Shown: positions 50,624-59,933, numbered from the stretch's first letter. The stretch: DNA of 64,000 nucleotides from JBAZHE01 sp964547855 (GCA_964547855.1 CAZJPG010000001.1:84436-148435); one strand, 5' to 3'. The notes: generated by a model from the letters alone, not told the origin. Numbers and translations are program-made.

Positions 50624-52984
50624 TTAAAATCCTTGCTTTCTACTTTCCCAATAATTAAATACTGGACCAGCGGCAAAATATCTCTTTCCTCCTTTATAAT
50701 AAACTATGACTTCTAACTTTAATCCTTCCAACTTCTCTTGCATCGAACTCTTAGTGGAAGGAGATGATATTGTCAGAACTTTGATTCCGGTCTCCTTGAC
50801 CGAGAATTGAGTCACAAAGCCGCCGAGGAATTTATAATCATCACTATTAAGGTCTTCGCCATTAAGCTCTTTTCTAACGATGCCATCAATGTCTTGAAAA
50901 TTCTTTTTCATAGTGGACAGATCGGCCAAAACGGTATTTTCCTGCTCCCCGACTTTAAGCAGCTTCAACATTTCCAAAACCATATCGGTATTGGCCGATA
51001 ACTCCTTGACCAAAGCTAGATTCGGCTCGACATAACCGTATTCGGCACTACCACCAATTTGATCGGTCCCCAAACGTCCAGACGGCTCCTTTTGGTAGGT
51101 AGTAAACTTGTCAGGTGGCAATTGCAGATCGACCCAAGCGGAGACAGCAGTAGATAATTCTTTCTTGCGCCACAATTCCGTCCTCATTAAGTCTGGACGT
51201 TCGGAGTCTGGCGAAGACATCATCTTCTTCACTATATCCAAGGTCGACCAGTAACTATTATTATGCCAAGAACTATCTGTAAAATTAGCGAATTGAGACC
51301 TTAAAGCCTGGGCTTGATCGGTATACATCTCATAGGCCGTATTAGAGGCGAAATATGAGCCACCATAACCATCACGCATCTGACCCATGACGTTCATGAC
51401 ATCAAAGGCCATCCCCAAACAACGATAAAAATCTTCTTTTTTATTGCAAGCTGTGGTCGCTTTCAAAGCACTATCTTTCGATCCCTGATAGAACCCGACC
51501 CGCGGGTAAGTCAACTCATTAAAAATGTAGCTAGTCGGCCAATACCCCTCTACCAACATTTTCATTCCTAAATATTTTCTAGTGGTCGTCGAATTCTTAT
51601 CTAGCCCGCCCTCCACTCCGGAAAATTGTTTAGCCAAAAGAGTTTCTTGGAGCTTGGTAAGATTCTCATCCACCTTATCTTGTTCTGATAATGCATCGGT
51701 GATGCTTTTATCCTCTCCAAAAAGATCAGTGAGCGCTTTTCGATAATCCAGATAACTAAGATCGCCGCGCAATCCCTGAAAGAATGACATTATCTTATAT
51801 ATCTTAGCCCAACGATTTTGAATATCCTGATTGCCATTGATGTCGTCGGCCACTAAAAAAGCAGAATACATCGACAGCCTCCAATCATCCTTATCCAAAA
51901 GGCATTCTGGACAGGACTCGCTGCGATACAACAAGGGGAATGGCGAGTTCAACCATTTGGCTGCTAGAAAAAAATTATTTAAACGAGCATTATTCTTGTA
52001 CTCCGCTGGAACAGCGAAGTCTTTATAATTCCTCTCATAAAGCAATACCGGTGACTTAGTCGAATCTTCTTTTGTCTTACGTATCAATTCTACTTCTCTC
52101 TCTACATCATTCTTAAGATAAGAAGGTAGTGCGAAAGAAAATTCCGAGGCTTCAGTTGGAGTGAATCCGACGGTCTTATTTAAAGAAGAATCACTACCTA
52201 TCTGACTCTCGGTCGGAGATAGGAGCGCTAACGTAGTGGCGAAAAAAGCCAATTCTCGACGCGAACCCTCAAGCGTCAAATCATTGGACAATCCAGTCTT
52301 ATTAAGATCTGACTCATATCTTTCCTTGGCAATGGAATATAGTCTTTTGTTCGTGTACCAAAGATTGTCGTAAAAGACCGTGCCCTCTATATCTTTAAAG
52401 GCATTCTTTAAGACATTGTGATAATAATATATCAAGAAATCACTAGTCACTAAGGCAGGAACTTGTTTATCCTCTAAAAGAGAATAGGCGCCGTAAAAAT
52501 CCTTGGCCTCGGACGGGAAAGGATTGTCGATGACAGCAAATCCGTTTTGATTCAAACTATCCAATCCAGTATCGAGATTTATCTTTCTAGAAAAATCATA
52601 GTAGTTGGCGACATCGACTTTGACATTTTGAGGTAAAGAATATTTCGGCAAGGACAAATCAAGGCTTTCTTCGTTGTATTTATAAAAATCACCGAAAGAG
52701 GCATTCTGGGCCTCCCAACTATTATCGCCAAAACCATCGCCATTTCCAGTCTCAACATCATTTAAGGATGGCAATGACGGCCCTTCTTCAGAGGTAGTCG
52801 CTTTTTGTTCTTCGACAGGCACGGTTTGCGTCTCTTGTTGCCTGTTCTCTTGCGCCAAACGCTTATTTTCAGAGATCATGCGCATAGCGAAAAAGACTAT
52901 GACTATTATCGCCAAGAAGGCGATGAATATCCCTATGAACAAAATAAGAGTTTTATTGTCGCCACCTCCCTGATTGTTTTCCAT
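50624..52984 (-). CDS. DUF3160-family membrane-anchored protein
   Basis: The 786-residue product has an N-terminal helix (about 10-33), a polar Gln/Glu/Thr-rich linker (about 35-90) and a large extracytoplasmic domain resembling DUF3160, with PALVTSDFLIYYYHNVLKN, RLYSIAKERYESDLNK and SWHNNSYWSTLDIVKKMM as landmarks. The family is mainly alpha-helical and of unknown function. It starts two bases after the mltG stop and is followed by the L,D-transpeptidase, so a role in cell-wall growth is plausible from context alone. Confidence 0.82.
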   Translation of the reverse strand: MENNQGGGDNKTLILFIGIFIAFLAIIVIVFFAMRMISENKRLAQENRQQETQTVPVEEQKATTSEEGPSLPSLNDVETGNGDGFGDNSWEAQNASFGDFYKYNEESLDLSLPKYSLPQNVKVDVANYYDFSRKINLDTGLDSLNQNGFAVIDNPFPSEAKDFYGAYSLLEDKQVPALVTSDFLIYYYHNVLKNAFKDIEGTVFYDNLWYTNKRLYSIAKERYESDLNKTGLSNDLTLEGSRRELAFFATTLALLSPTESQIGSDSSLNKTVGFTPTEASEFSFALPSYLKNDVEREVELIRKTKEDSTKSPVLLYERNYKDFAVPAEYKNNARLNNFFLAAKWLNSPFPLLYRSESCPECLLDKDDWRLSMYSAFLVADDINGNQDIQNRWAKIYKIMSFFQGLRGDLSYLDYRKALTDLFGEDKSITDALSEQDKVDENLTKLQETLLAKQFSGVEGGLDKNSTTTRKYLGMKMLVEGYWPTSYIFNELTYPRVGFYQGSKDSALKATTACNKKEDFYRCLGMAFDVMNVMGQMRDGYGGSYFASNTAYEMYTDQAQALRSQFANFTDSSWHNNSYWSTLDIVKKMMSSPDSERPDLMRTELWRKKELSTAVSAWVDLQLPPDKFTTYQKEPSGRLGTDQIGGSAEYGYVEPNLALVKELSANTDMVLEMLKLLKVGEQENTVLADLSTMKKNFQDIDGIVRKELNGEDLNSDDYKFLGGFVTQFSVKETGIKVLTISSPSTKSSMQEKLEGLKLEVIVYYKGGKRYFAAGPVFNYWESRKQGF

Positions 52985-52986
52985 AA

Positions 52987-54039
52987 TTATCTCAAATATT
53001 TATTTTTGTTGGCCAAGTGCTCATCGTAAGTCTTGGAGAACACGGTCTCGCCAGTATCTGGACGAGACAAGAAAAAATTATAATCGGTGTATATAGGATC
53101 TATAGCCGCTTCAATGGCCTGAATTCCCGGGCTTGATATCGGTCCTGGCGGCAAACCTTTGTATCTATACGTGTTATAAGGAGAATCTATTTGAGTGTCT
53201 TCAAGAGAATAAATGGACTTATTCACTCCAAGAATATAAGCCAAAGAGGCGCAAGATTCTAGTCCTTGTCCATATTTTATACGATCCCAAAAAATACCGG
53301 CGACGATCCGCATATCCTCTTGGCTCCTAACCTCCTTCTCGACGATCGAAGCCATAGTCACTATCTCGTAGACAGTCTTCCCTTGCTCCTTGATCTTTTC
53401 GCGTAGTTCGGGAGTCAGTTTGTCGTCGAAATTCTCTAACATCTTTAAAACCAAGTCTTCAGTGGAAGCGTTCTTATATAAGCGATAGGTGTCAGGAAAG
53501 AGATATCCCTCAAGTCCACGACAAGCTGGCTTGTCGGCTAAAAAATCAAAACGGGCGGAATAATCTTTGGCTGATGGCGAGTTCTTTCCGCATTCATTCA
53601 TTGGCTCTCCTGCCAAAGAATACAAACTCTGCTCATCGCCCAAACCCCACTCGGACACCTTCTTGGCCAAATCGCGCCTAGTCCAGCCTTCGATGGCTGT
53701 CACCGTCATCTCATCCCTAATAACTTTTCCCGAAGCCAATCTCTCGGCTATCTCTTTGCCGTTCATAGAAGATGAGAGTTCGTATGCCCCGGCCTGTAAT
53801 TTTTTATCTAATCCCGACAGCTTGGCATAAAGACGAAAGAAGTATTCCGATCTTGTTAGGCCAGCTTCCTTTAGGCCAAGACTAACCTGTTCCAATGACT
53901 CGCCTTTTTTAACCGCAAATACCTTATTCTCGCCTTTAGGATCGATCGGCTTATTGACTGCCGCTTCATAAGAGAAATACCCCCAAACACCAAAGGCTAT
54001 TATAAAAAACAAAAATATTTTAAAAAGATTTTTAAACAC
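52987..54039 (-). CDS. mltG: Endolytic transglycosylase MltG (YceG-like)
   Basis: MltG cuts nascent peptidoglycan strands at the membrane. The 350-residue product has one N-terminal helix (about 5-25), a LysM-like domain (about 40-110) and the YceG catalytic domain: VTMASIVEKEV (catalytic Glu), AGIFWDRIKYGQGLESCASLAY, SPYNTYRYKGLPPGPISSPG and AAIDPIYTDYNFFLSRP near the end. It lies between manC (20 bases) and the DUF3160 gene (two bases) in the envelope operon. Confidence 0.96.
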   Translation of the reverse strand: MFKNLFKIFLFFIIAFGVWGYFSYEAAVNKPIDPKGENKVFAVKKGESLEQVSLGLKEAGLTRSEYFFRLYAKLSGLDKKLQAGAYELSSSMNGKEIAERLASGKVIRDEMTVTAIEGWTRRDLAKKVSEWGLGDEQSLYSLAGEPMNECGKNSPSAKDYSARFDFLADKPACRGLEGYLFPDTYRLYKNASTEDLVLKMLENFDDKLTPELREKIKEQGKTVYEIVTMASIVEKEVRSQEDMRIVAGIFWDRIKYGQGLESCASLAYILGVNKSIYSLEDTQIDSPYNTYRYKGLPPGPISSPGIQAIEAAIDPIYTDYNFFLSRPDTGETVFSKTYDEHLANKNKYLR

Positions 54040-54059
54040 AATATTGAAAATTTAAATTA

Positions 54060-55100
54060 TCAAAGATACTGCTCCAAGCCTTCCTCTCTCATTTTCTTAA
54101 GAAGTTTCGTTATGTGTACTACTTCGTCCTTGGGGGCGACTAAGATGGCATCCTTAGTATTGACCACTACCATTCCCTTAAGACCTACAGCGGCCAAAAC
54201 CTTACTGTCATCAAGATTATAGAGCAAAGAGTCCTCGGAATGAATCGCGCTCACTTTTCCGTGAATGACATTATCCGTCTGGCTTTTTTCCAAAGCCTCT
54301 TTTAAGGCATAAAGAGTGCCCGGGTCGCTCCAACCCATATTGGTCTTAAGGACCACGGCATTGGACAGATCGAGTCTTTCGATAATAGCTTCATCGAAAT
54401 GTAAAGCTTCGGCCAATTCATAGCGTCCAGCGGCGATATGATCATATATCTCCGGGGCTAAGTCCTTATAGCTGTCGAGTAAAAAATCTATTGAAGTTAC
54501 GAAATACCCCGGGTTCCAGAAAGCGTTGCCGCTTTTATACATCTCATCGCACTCATCCTGCGGAGGCTTATACTTCCAACCCTCAAAACCATGAATATCA
54601 CGTCCAGATGATTCCGACCTTCTTTTGCCCACCTTGATCCAACCTAAATTGTTATTAGCGAATCTAGGGCGCTCGGCCAAAAAGATAAAACGTTTTCCAT
54701 CCTCTCCTATCAACTGATCGGCCACCAACAAGGCGTCGGTGAACTCATCGGTCCTTTCCATTAAGTGATCTGCCCAGAGCAAGGCGACCGACCCCTCCTG
54801 TCCTCTTTTTTTGAGTTCGTTCATGGCGAAACAAACGGCTGGACCCAAGTCGCGACGATCTGGTTCGACAAAAATATTGTCCTTAGGTAGACCAGGCAAC
54901 TGACCGGCTATGGCATCCTTGTATAACGGCGACGTCTGGATGTAGACGTTTTTCGCCCCGAAAGTCGGAGCGATACGATCAAAAGCCAATTGCAAAGTCG
55001 ATTTACCACCAAAGATCTTATCGAACTGTTTAGGTGAGTTGACCCTAGAAAGAGGCCAAAGGCGGGTTCCTATCCCGCCAGCGAAAATTACTAATTTCAT
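54060..55100 (-). CDS. manC: Mannose-1-phosphate guanylyltransferase
   Basis: Makes GDP-mannose from GTP and mannose-1-phosphate. The 346-residue product consists of the nucleotidyltransferase domain only, without the isomerase domain of two-domain ManC. Motifs: FAGGIGTRLWPLSRVNSPKQF at the nucleotide site (residues 6-25), FVEPDRRDLGPAV, ALLWADHLM and NMGWSDPGTLYALKEAL. GDP-mannose would feed gmd and fcl at 25875-27876. It lies within the envelope operon, 88 bases after the adaptor gene. Confidence 0.94.
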   Translation of the reverse strand: MKLVIFAGGIGTRLWPLSRVNSPKQFDKIFGGKSTLQLAFDRIAPTFGAKNVYIQTSPLYKDAIAGQLPGLPKDNIFVEPDRRDLGPAVCFAMNELKKRGQEGSVALLWADHLMERTDEFTDALLVADQLIGEDGKRFIFLAERPRFANNNLGWIKVGKRRSESSGRDIHGFEGWKYKPPQDECDEMYKSGNAFWNPGYFVTSIDFLLDSYKDLAPEIYDHIAAGRYELAEALHFDEAIIERLDLSNAVVLKTNMGWSDPGTLYALKEALEKSQTDNVIHGKVSAIHSEDSLLYNLDDSKVLAAVGLKGMVVVNTKDAILVAPKDEVVHITKLLKKMREEGLEQYL

Positions 55101-55188
55101 GTTAAAACATCTATTACTAGAACATCGATCATGATATCCATGAAAGGCATTCTAACTAATATGCTTATTTGCTCTTTGTTGTATCCTC

Positions 55189-57102
55189 CTATTTTTTTGT
55201 CTTTATAAAAACTATAGCCTGGTCGCCAGCAGCTGCGCCACTAACTACCTCAATGACCCCACCATCACCCCTAAGGCCGGTCTTGACCGGAGATTCGACC
55301 ATCTGGCCATTGCGCAAAAGCCTAATGACTTTACTACCATCGGCTTTATCGACGATCCCTCTTTCGGAGGCCACGGTAACTTGTTCTCTTTTAGCCGTCA
55401 CGATCGTTACGTTAGCGGTCATACCAGGCTTGACCATAGATATTTTATCCAAGCCCTCTGTGAATCTTAAAGTTACCTTATAATAAACCACTTCCTGAAT
55501 AACGGTCTCAGCTGGATCGATAAAGGTCACGGAAGCTTTGAACTTAACATCTTCACCGAACGCGTCCAAAGTTATCTCCGCCTCGTCACCGACTTTTACC
55601 TTGGCTATATTCGATTCTGATATATCAACTTCTATCTCGTAATTATTCTGACCCAAAAGGGAGAACACGGTCTGTCCAGGGGAGACTTGCTCTCCGACCT
55701 CGAAATTATCTTTGACTATCTGACCGTCTATAGGAGCCTTCAATAAACTGTCATCGATCTGTTTGTTGACCAGTTCTAAAGCTGCTTGCGCTTGCGCCAC
55801 TTGAGAATCGGCTAAAGCCACGTCTTCGCTTCTGGCTGGAGATTTTAATTTTGACAACTGATTTTTAGCCACCGCAAGACCTTCTTTAGATGTCTTCGTG
55901 GCCGAATCGGCGGAAGCGATCTTAGCTTCTCCGCTTAGAGTGACGCTAGACAAGGTATTCTTGGCCGCGGTTATGGCATTATCCAAAGCCACCTGTGCGC
56001 TGCGCAAAGAATTCTCCGCCGTAGAGACGTTAGTGCTATAAGCTATGTAAGCACCATCAAGAGACTGCTTATCTCCTTGCATTAAAGATATAGCTCCATT
56101 AACCGCTGATATTTGAGTGTTGATAGTCGCTTTATAGGTACTCAAAGCTGAAGCGGATATCGTACTAGCCTCAAGCGCCTCATAAAGACTATTCAATGAA
56201 TCAGAAGTGCGATTCAAATAAGCTAAAGTATCGGCCACCGACTTTTTGACTTTATCTTCTACTTTATTCTGTATGGCATTATAAAGAGAGGTATTAGCCG
56301 TAACACCCAAGGCCTCGGCCTCGATATAGGCTGTCTTAGTGTCCTCTAAATATGTTTTATTCTTAGTGCTCAGAGAATCCTTGAGGTCGTCATTGCTAAC
56401 TATGGTATCGACATTGTCCAAGGCAGTGTTAGCTATAGCCAGCTTGGCACTGACATCGGCTATGGAATTATCGATAGCATTGTCGATCGCTTTTTGATAA
56501 GTGGTCTTAGTATTATCGAGCGATGTCTGGGCTGAAGCTACGGCCTGCTCGTAAGTAGTCTGATCAGATGACAATGACGACTGTAAATCATTCAAATTCT
56601 TCTGCGCCTGACGTATATCTTCAGCAACGGTCTTGTTGACCTTGTCTAAATTAGTAACGGCCGAATCATATGACTTCTGGGCCTCATCGACCTGCGCCTG
56701 CACAACGGCGATATCTGAAGCGGTGGCTCCAGTCAACAGCTTGCTTAAACTAGCCTTAGCCGAAGACAGGCTAGATTCCGCCTGCTGTTTCTGTATCAAC
56801 AACGACTTGTAATCCAATTCCGCCAAGACAGAACCGGCCCTGACCTGGTCTCCGACCTTGACCCACTTGCTGGCAAGTCTGCCGCCAGATAAAAAACCTA
56901 ACTTTACGTCTTCGTTCGCCTTGACCACTCCGACTTCGCTGATGGTTTGTAAGAGATTGACCTTCTTCACCTGCTCGGTCACATACTCCTGATCATTTCC
57001 CTTCTTCATGAACTTAGCAGAAACAAAAACACCGGCCAACAATAATAAAATGACCGTCACCAATACTTTAAATCTTTTTTTAGTGAAGAATTTCTTACTC
57101 AT
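55189..57102 (-). CDS. HlyD/MacA-type membrane-fusion (adaptor) protein
   Basis: The 637-residue product has an N-terminal helix (about 9-28), a first half-lipoyl domain (about 62-100; ASKWVKVGDQVRAGSVLAELD), an unusually long coiled-coil hairpin (about 100-440, rich in Ala, Ser, Lys and Asp), the second half-lipoyl (APIDGQIVKDNFEVGEQVSPG) and a C-terminal beta-barrel domain. Such adaptors join inner-membrane ABC or RND pumps to outer components, or in single-membrane cells help export. No pump gene lies next to it in this window. It starts eight bases after the response regulator gene. Confidence 0.88.
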   Translation of the reverse strand: MSKKFFTKKRFKVLVTVILLLLAGVFVSAKFMKKGNDQEYVTEQVKKVNLLQTISEVGVVKANEDVKLGFLSGGRLASKWVKVGDQVRAGSVLAELDYKSLLIQKQQAESSLSSAKASLSKLLTGATASDIAVVQAQVDEAQKSYDSAVTNLDKVNKTVAEDIRQAQKNLNDLQSSLSSDQTTYEQAVASAQTSLDNTKTTYQKAIDNAIDNSIADVSAKLAIANTALDNVDTIVSNDDLKDSLSTKNKTYLEDTKTAYIEAEALGVTANTSLYNAIQNKVEDKVKKSVADTLAYLNRTSDSLNSLYEALEASTISASALSTYKATINTQISAVNGAISLMQGDKQSLDGAYIAYSTNVSTAENSLRSAQVALDNAITAAKNTLSSVTLSGEAKIASADSATKTSKEGLAVAKNQLSKLKSPARSEDVALADSQVAQAQAALELVNKQIDDSLLKAPIDGQIVKDNFEVGEQVSPGQTVFSLLGQNNYEIEVDISESNIAKVKVGDEAEITLDAFGEDVKFKASVTFIDPAETVIQEVVYYKVTLRFTEGLDKISMVKPGMTANVTIVTAKREQVTVASERGIVDKADGSKVIRLLRNGQMVESPVKTGLRGDGGVIEVVSGAAAGDQAIVFIKTKK

Positions 57103-57110
57103 CTCTAATT

Positions 57111-57539
57111 TTAAAATTGATATGTATTGCTATCCCCGCCTTCCATGGCCTCACGATTCTCCATTATCCTTTTGACCTTCTCGGCGAACTCTTCGACTGA
57201 AAAATCATCCTTTAAAAAATATTGATTGGCACCGATAGACAAACCGCGAGCGCGACTATCCTCATCTGAAACATCCGTAAAGACGAATATGTATATATCG
57301 GCTATCTCGTCATCCGCCCTGATGGCCTTAATGATCTCGAAGCCGTCCAACTTGGGTAGGATCAAATCCAAGATCACGATCTCGGCGTCGACCTTCTTGA
57401 TTTCCATTATAAGATCTTCGATCTCGGTCTCGCCGCCGCGATTCATCTCGGAGAAGAACCCTTTAAGATTGAGTTGATTCTGCAACCCCTTAGAGATATT
57501 AATGTCATCTTCAATTATAAAAACATTCTGTTTGTCCAT
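57111..57539 (-). CDS. Single-domain response regulator (CheY-like receiver)
   Basis: The 142-residue product is a receiver domain only, with the acidic pair Glu10/Asp11-Asp12, the phospho-acceptor Asp58 in IVILDLILPKLDG, Thr88 and Lys110 (YFLKDD). There is no output domain, so it must act through a partner. No histidine kinase gene lies nearby. It heads the envelope operon (adaptor, manC, mltG, DUF3160, L,D-transpeptidase). An extended -10 box TGTTATAAT lies 38 bases before the ATG. Confidence 0.93.
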   Translation of the reverse strand: MDKQNVFIIEDDINISKGLQNQLNLKGFFSEMNRGGETEIEDLIMEIKKVDAEIVILDLILPKLDGFEIIKAIRADDEIADIYIFVFTDVSDEDSRARGLSIGANQYFLKDDFSVEEFAEKVKRIMENREAMEGGDSNTYQF

Positions 57540-57576
57540 ATTTTTAAAGCTTAAAAATGTATTATGATACTTAATA

Positions 57577-57582
57577 ATTATA
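57577..57582 (-). promoter_or_regulatory. Extended -10 box of the response regulator operon
   Basis: Minus strand TGTTATAAT without a clear -35; same motif as before the giant surface protein and the PfkB gene. Divergent to the promoter at 57663-57691. Confidence 0.5.
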
Positions 57583-57662
57583 ACACGTACTGAAAAAATT
57601 TGAAAATAAAAAAATAAACGCAGAAACTAAGAAATCAATAGCACAAACACATCGCTCCATTA

Positions 57663-57691
57663 TTGACTTTAAGACAGTTTTATGATATAAA
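57663..57691 (+). promoter_or_regulatory. Promoter of the Nudix-like gene
   Basis: TTGACT (57663-57668) and TATAAA (57686-57691), spacer 17. A naive gene call would start at the TTG of this -35 box, which cannot be transcribed from its own promoter. Confidence 0.75.
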
Positions 57692-57734
57692 AAATTCTCA
57701 AGTATTTTTGCACCTTTTAAATCAGGAGGAAGCC

Positions 57735-58382
57735 GTGAATGGATCTATAGAAGCATTTCAGAAAATCGCAAGACAAAAGAAGTTTCAAGGCTGGCCAATG
57801 GTCGATGGATTCGAATTAGGTGAAAAAATTCCTTTTTTCGGACAAGTCCTTAAATATACCTTGCAAACGGGAAATGGCCGAGAAGACTACTATTCTCTGT
57901 TAAGGAATTTTGGCTGGGCCGTAGTATTTGGGGTCACAAAAGAAGAAAAGGTACTAACTTTAGTTCAGTGGAAACCAGGAGTCAACCAGGCTAGCTGGGA
58001 ACTCCCGCCTGGTGGCATCGGCAAAATACCAGCAGGCACCAGTGAAGCGGAAATAACCGCTACGACCAAGGAGATATTCTTACGCGAAACCGGTTACGGA
58101 AAAGGAGATTTCTGCCTGCTGCAAAAAATGTTAGTCGAAACTGGAAAGTATCGCGGCCCCGGACCAAACGACCATGGCCTTCCTGCATATCTCTTCATGG
58201 CGACAGGGCTTGAAAAAATTCAAAATGCCCGCAGCCCAAATCGCAACGAGATAATGGAAACACTGGAAATACCATTGTCGGACATGCCAGCGGTCATCGA
58301 ATCCGGATTATTCGATGAGATCAGTGCCGTACCTTGTGCCCTTTTAGCTATGATGAAACTTGGCAAATTAAAATGGGTTTAA
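57735..58382 (+). CDS. Nudix-like hydrolase with a degenerate Nudix box
   Basis: The 215-residue product has a Nudix-type core: VVFGVTKEEKVLTLVQWKPGVNQASWELPPGG leads into the box (seen as ASWELPPGGIGK). Instead of the canonical R-E-x-x-E-E it reads EIFLRETGYG, so only one of the metal-binding Glu residues is clearly kept. It may bind rather than cleave a nucleotide, or have altered activity. The GTG at 57735 is the start: AGGAGG at 57724-57729 lies five bases before it, and the promoter covers the longer upstream frame that begins with TTG at 57663. Monocistronic, with its own terminator. Confidence 0.78.
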   Translation: MNGSIEAFQKIARQKKFQGWPMVDGFELGEKIPFFGQVLKYTLQTGNGREDYYSLLRNFGWAVVFGVTKEEKVLTLVQWKPGVNQASWELPPGGIGKIPAGTSEAEITATTKEIFLRETGYGKGDFCLLQKMLVETGKYRGPGPNDHGLPAYLFMATGLEKIQNARSPNRNEIMETLEIPLSDMPAVIESGLFDEISAVPCALLAMMKLGKLKWV

Positions 58383-58389
58383 AGAACTT

Positions 58390-58424
58390 AAAAGGCCTCT
58401 CCCCCTCAGGGAAAGGCCTTTTTT
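58390..58424. terminator. Bidirectional terminator between the Nudix-like and HIT genes
   Basis: AAAAGGCCT pairs with AGGCCTTTT and an inner TCCC/GGGA stem follows after one mismatch. T and A runs flank both sides. Confidence 0.85.
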
Positions 58425-58432
58425 ATTTTGTA

Positions 58433-58834
58433 TCAACTCAAAACTTTTTTGATCTTCTCCGCCGCGTCGGCCATTTCATCCGAAGAGAATGATTTAACAT
58501 TTTTCAAATCCAAGCCCTCGTCATGTCCATCGCCCGGAAAACGCGGCACCAACCAGACATGAGCATGAGGAACTTCCTGCCCCATGACTAAGGACACGAC
58601 ATAATCGGTTCCGAAAGCTTTCTTTTGAGCATTGGCGATCTTGCCGACGACCTCATAATACGCCCCGATATTCGGTACATCCCAAACCCAGCGATAATGT
58701 TCTTTTGGTATTACCAAGGCGTGTCCAAGATTTCTTGGTCTAATATCTAAAAAGGCTAAAAAAGAATCATCCTCATAGACCTTGTGGCACGGAATCTCTC
58801 CAGCGACTATTTTACAAAAAATACAATTTTCCAT
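58433..58834 (-). CDS. HIT-family nucleotide hydrolase/transferase
   Basis: HIT proteins cleave nucleoside phosphoramidates or dinucleotides. The 133-residue product shows CIFCKIVAGEIPCHKVYED (with the two Cys of many HIT proteins), HALVIPKEHYRWVWD and the active-site stretch QEVPHAHVWLVPRF. The third His of the usual H-x-H-x-H is replaced by Trp; the middle His, the nucleophile in the family, is kept. It follows the PfkB gene by 12 bases and ends with TGA just before the terminator. Confidence 0.9.
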   Translation of the reverse strand: MENCIFCKIVAGEIPCHKVYEDDSFLAFLDIRPRNLGHALVIPKEHYRWVWDVPNIGAYYEVVGKIANAQKKAFGTDYVVSLVMGQEVPHAHVWLVPRFPGDGHDEGLDLKNVKSFSSDEMADAAEKIKKVLS

Positions 58835-58846
58835 AGTAACTTAAAA

Positions 58847-59827
58847 TTAATTGATCTTCATTAGCCCATTCTGCGCTCCTAGTTTCTTAAGTACTCCAGC
58901 GGCATTCTTCATAGCCATCTTCATGGATTTTTTAATATCGCCGTCAAAGGTCTCCAGGCCGGCTAAAAAGGTGGAGAAGAACGCATCGCCCACGCCGCAA
59001 GTGTCGACTATCTTACTCTTTGGTATGCCTAAAGAAATTTCATGATAATGTCTCTCGCCATCGAAATAATCAGCTCCTTTATCTCCAGAGGTGATGATAA
59101 CTTGTTTTGGGCCCAAGTCCTTTACGGCAGAGAGCAACGATTTCATGTCCTTAGATAATTCTCCTGCTTTTCTTTTGTATTTCCCTTCAGAGATGACCAA
59201 CTCCAAAGCTTCGTCTTTATTCAAGCAAAGCAATTCGGTCCTTTTGAGCCATTTGCAAAGCTTTCCAGCCCCTTCGGCCAATTGAGTCCCGCCAGGATTC
59301 CAAGCTACCTTAGCGCTTTTGACCGAGAATACTTTATCCAAAATATTTCCCCACTCCCCAGACAAAGAAGAGACAGATATCCACTTAGAATACGAGAGCA
59401 TATGGGCTTCAATCTTGTTAAGAGACAGATCATCATTAGCCCCGCGATAAGTAAAGGCGACGTGTTCGCCAGAAGGAGATATCACGATAAGCGAAAAGCC
59501 GGTGTCGCGATGGCGCGCCACTTTTACCAATCTAGTATCGACGCCATTATCGTCTAAATTCTTGATCAATTTCTTGCCGACTTCATCGTCGCCCACGGCT
59601 GCCGCCAAGCCAACAGTAAACCCAAGCCGCGACAATGACACGGCCACATTATTGGCTCCGCCTCCAGCGAAACGCCCTAAAGCGCTGGCTTTTATTTTGG
59701 CTCCATACTCAAAGCCCAAAAGCCTCTGCCGTAAAATATCTTTGGGGTTTTCTATGATCTGCCCCTCACTAGTATAGAAAGAAATGTCTTCGACCGCGCC
59801 CCCAACAGTTATAAAATCATATTTCAT
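58847..59827 (-). CDS. PfkB-family carbohydrate/nucleoside kinase
   Basis: Ribokinase-like kinase of 326 residues that phosphorylates a sugar or nucleoside with ATP. Visible: GGAVEDISFYT at the start, FAGGGANNVAVSLSRLG (substrate side), AAVGDDEVGKKLIKNL and the catalytic base region DTCGVGDAFFSTFLAGL, where the family has GAGDAF. The exact substrate cannot be told. Extended -10 box TGTTATAAT (59862-59867) lies 35 bases before the ATG; the HIT gene follows in the same transcript. Confidence 0.9.
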   Translation of the reverse strand: MKYDFITVGGAVEDISFYTSEGQIIENPKDILRQRLLGFEYGAKIKASALGRFAGGGANNVAVSLSRLGFTVGLAAAVGDDEVGKKLIKNLDDNGVDTRLVKVARHRDTGFSLIVISPSGEHVAFTYRGANDDLSLNKIEAHMLSYSKWISVSSLSGEWGNILDKVFSVKSAKVAWNPGGTQLAEGAGKLCKWLKRTELLCLNKDEALELVISEGKYKRKAGELSKDMKSLLSAVKDLGPKQVIITSGDKGADYFDGERHYHEISLGIPKSKIVDTCGVGDAFFSTFLAGLETFDGDIKKSMKMAMKNAAGVLKKLGAQNGLMKIN

Positions 59828-59861
59828 AGTTTTATCGTCTAATAATCAGTGTTATGCCTTA

Positions 59862-59867
59862 ATTATA
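59862..59867 (-). promoter_or_regulatory. Extended -10 box of the PfkB-HIT operon
   Basis: Minus strand TGTTATAAT, no clear -35. It lies just behind the T-rich tail of the terminator at 59885-59922. Confidence 0.5.
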
Positions 59868-59884
59868 ACAAAAATATGCCCAAA

Positions 59885-59922
59885 ATAAAAAGCGGCCACC
59901 CATCTAGATGATGAGTGGCCGT
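59885..59922 (-). terminator. Terminator after the unknown gene 59934-60671
   Basis: CGGCCAC/GTGGCCG and CATC/GATG arms form an interrupted stem, followed by TTTTTATTTT on the minus strand. Confidence 0.82.
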
Positions 59923-59933
59923 CAAAAGAACGT

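Noticed and set aside
57663..57734. TTG start for the Nudix-like gene
   Set aside because: The TTG is part of the -35 box, and a GTG with a strong SD lies in frame at 57735.
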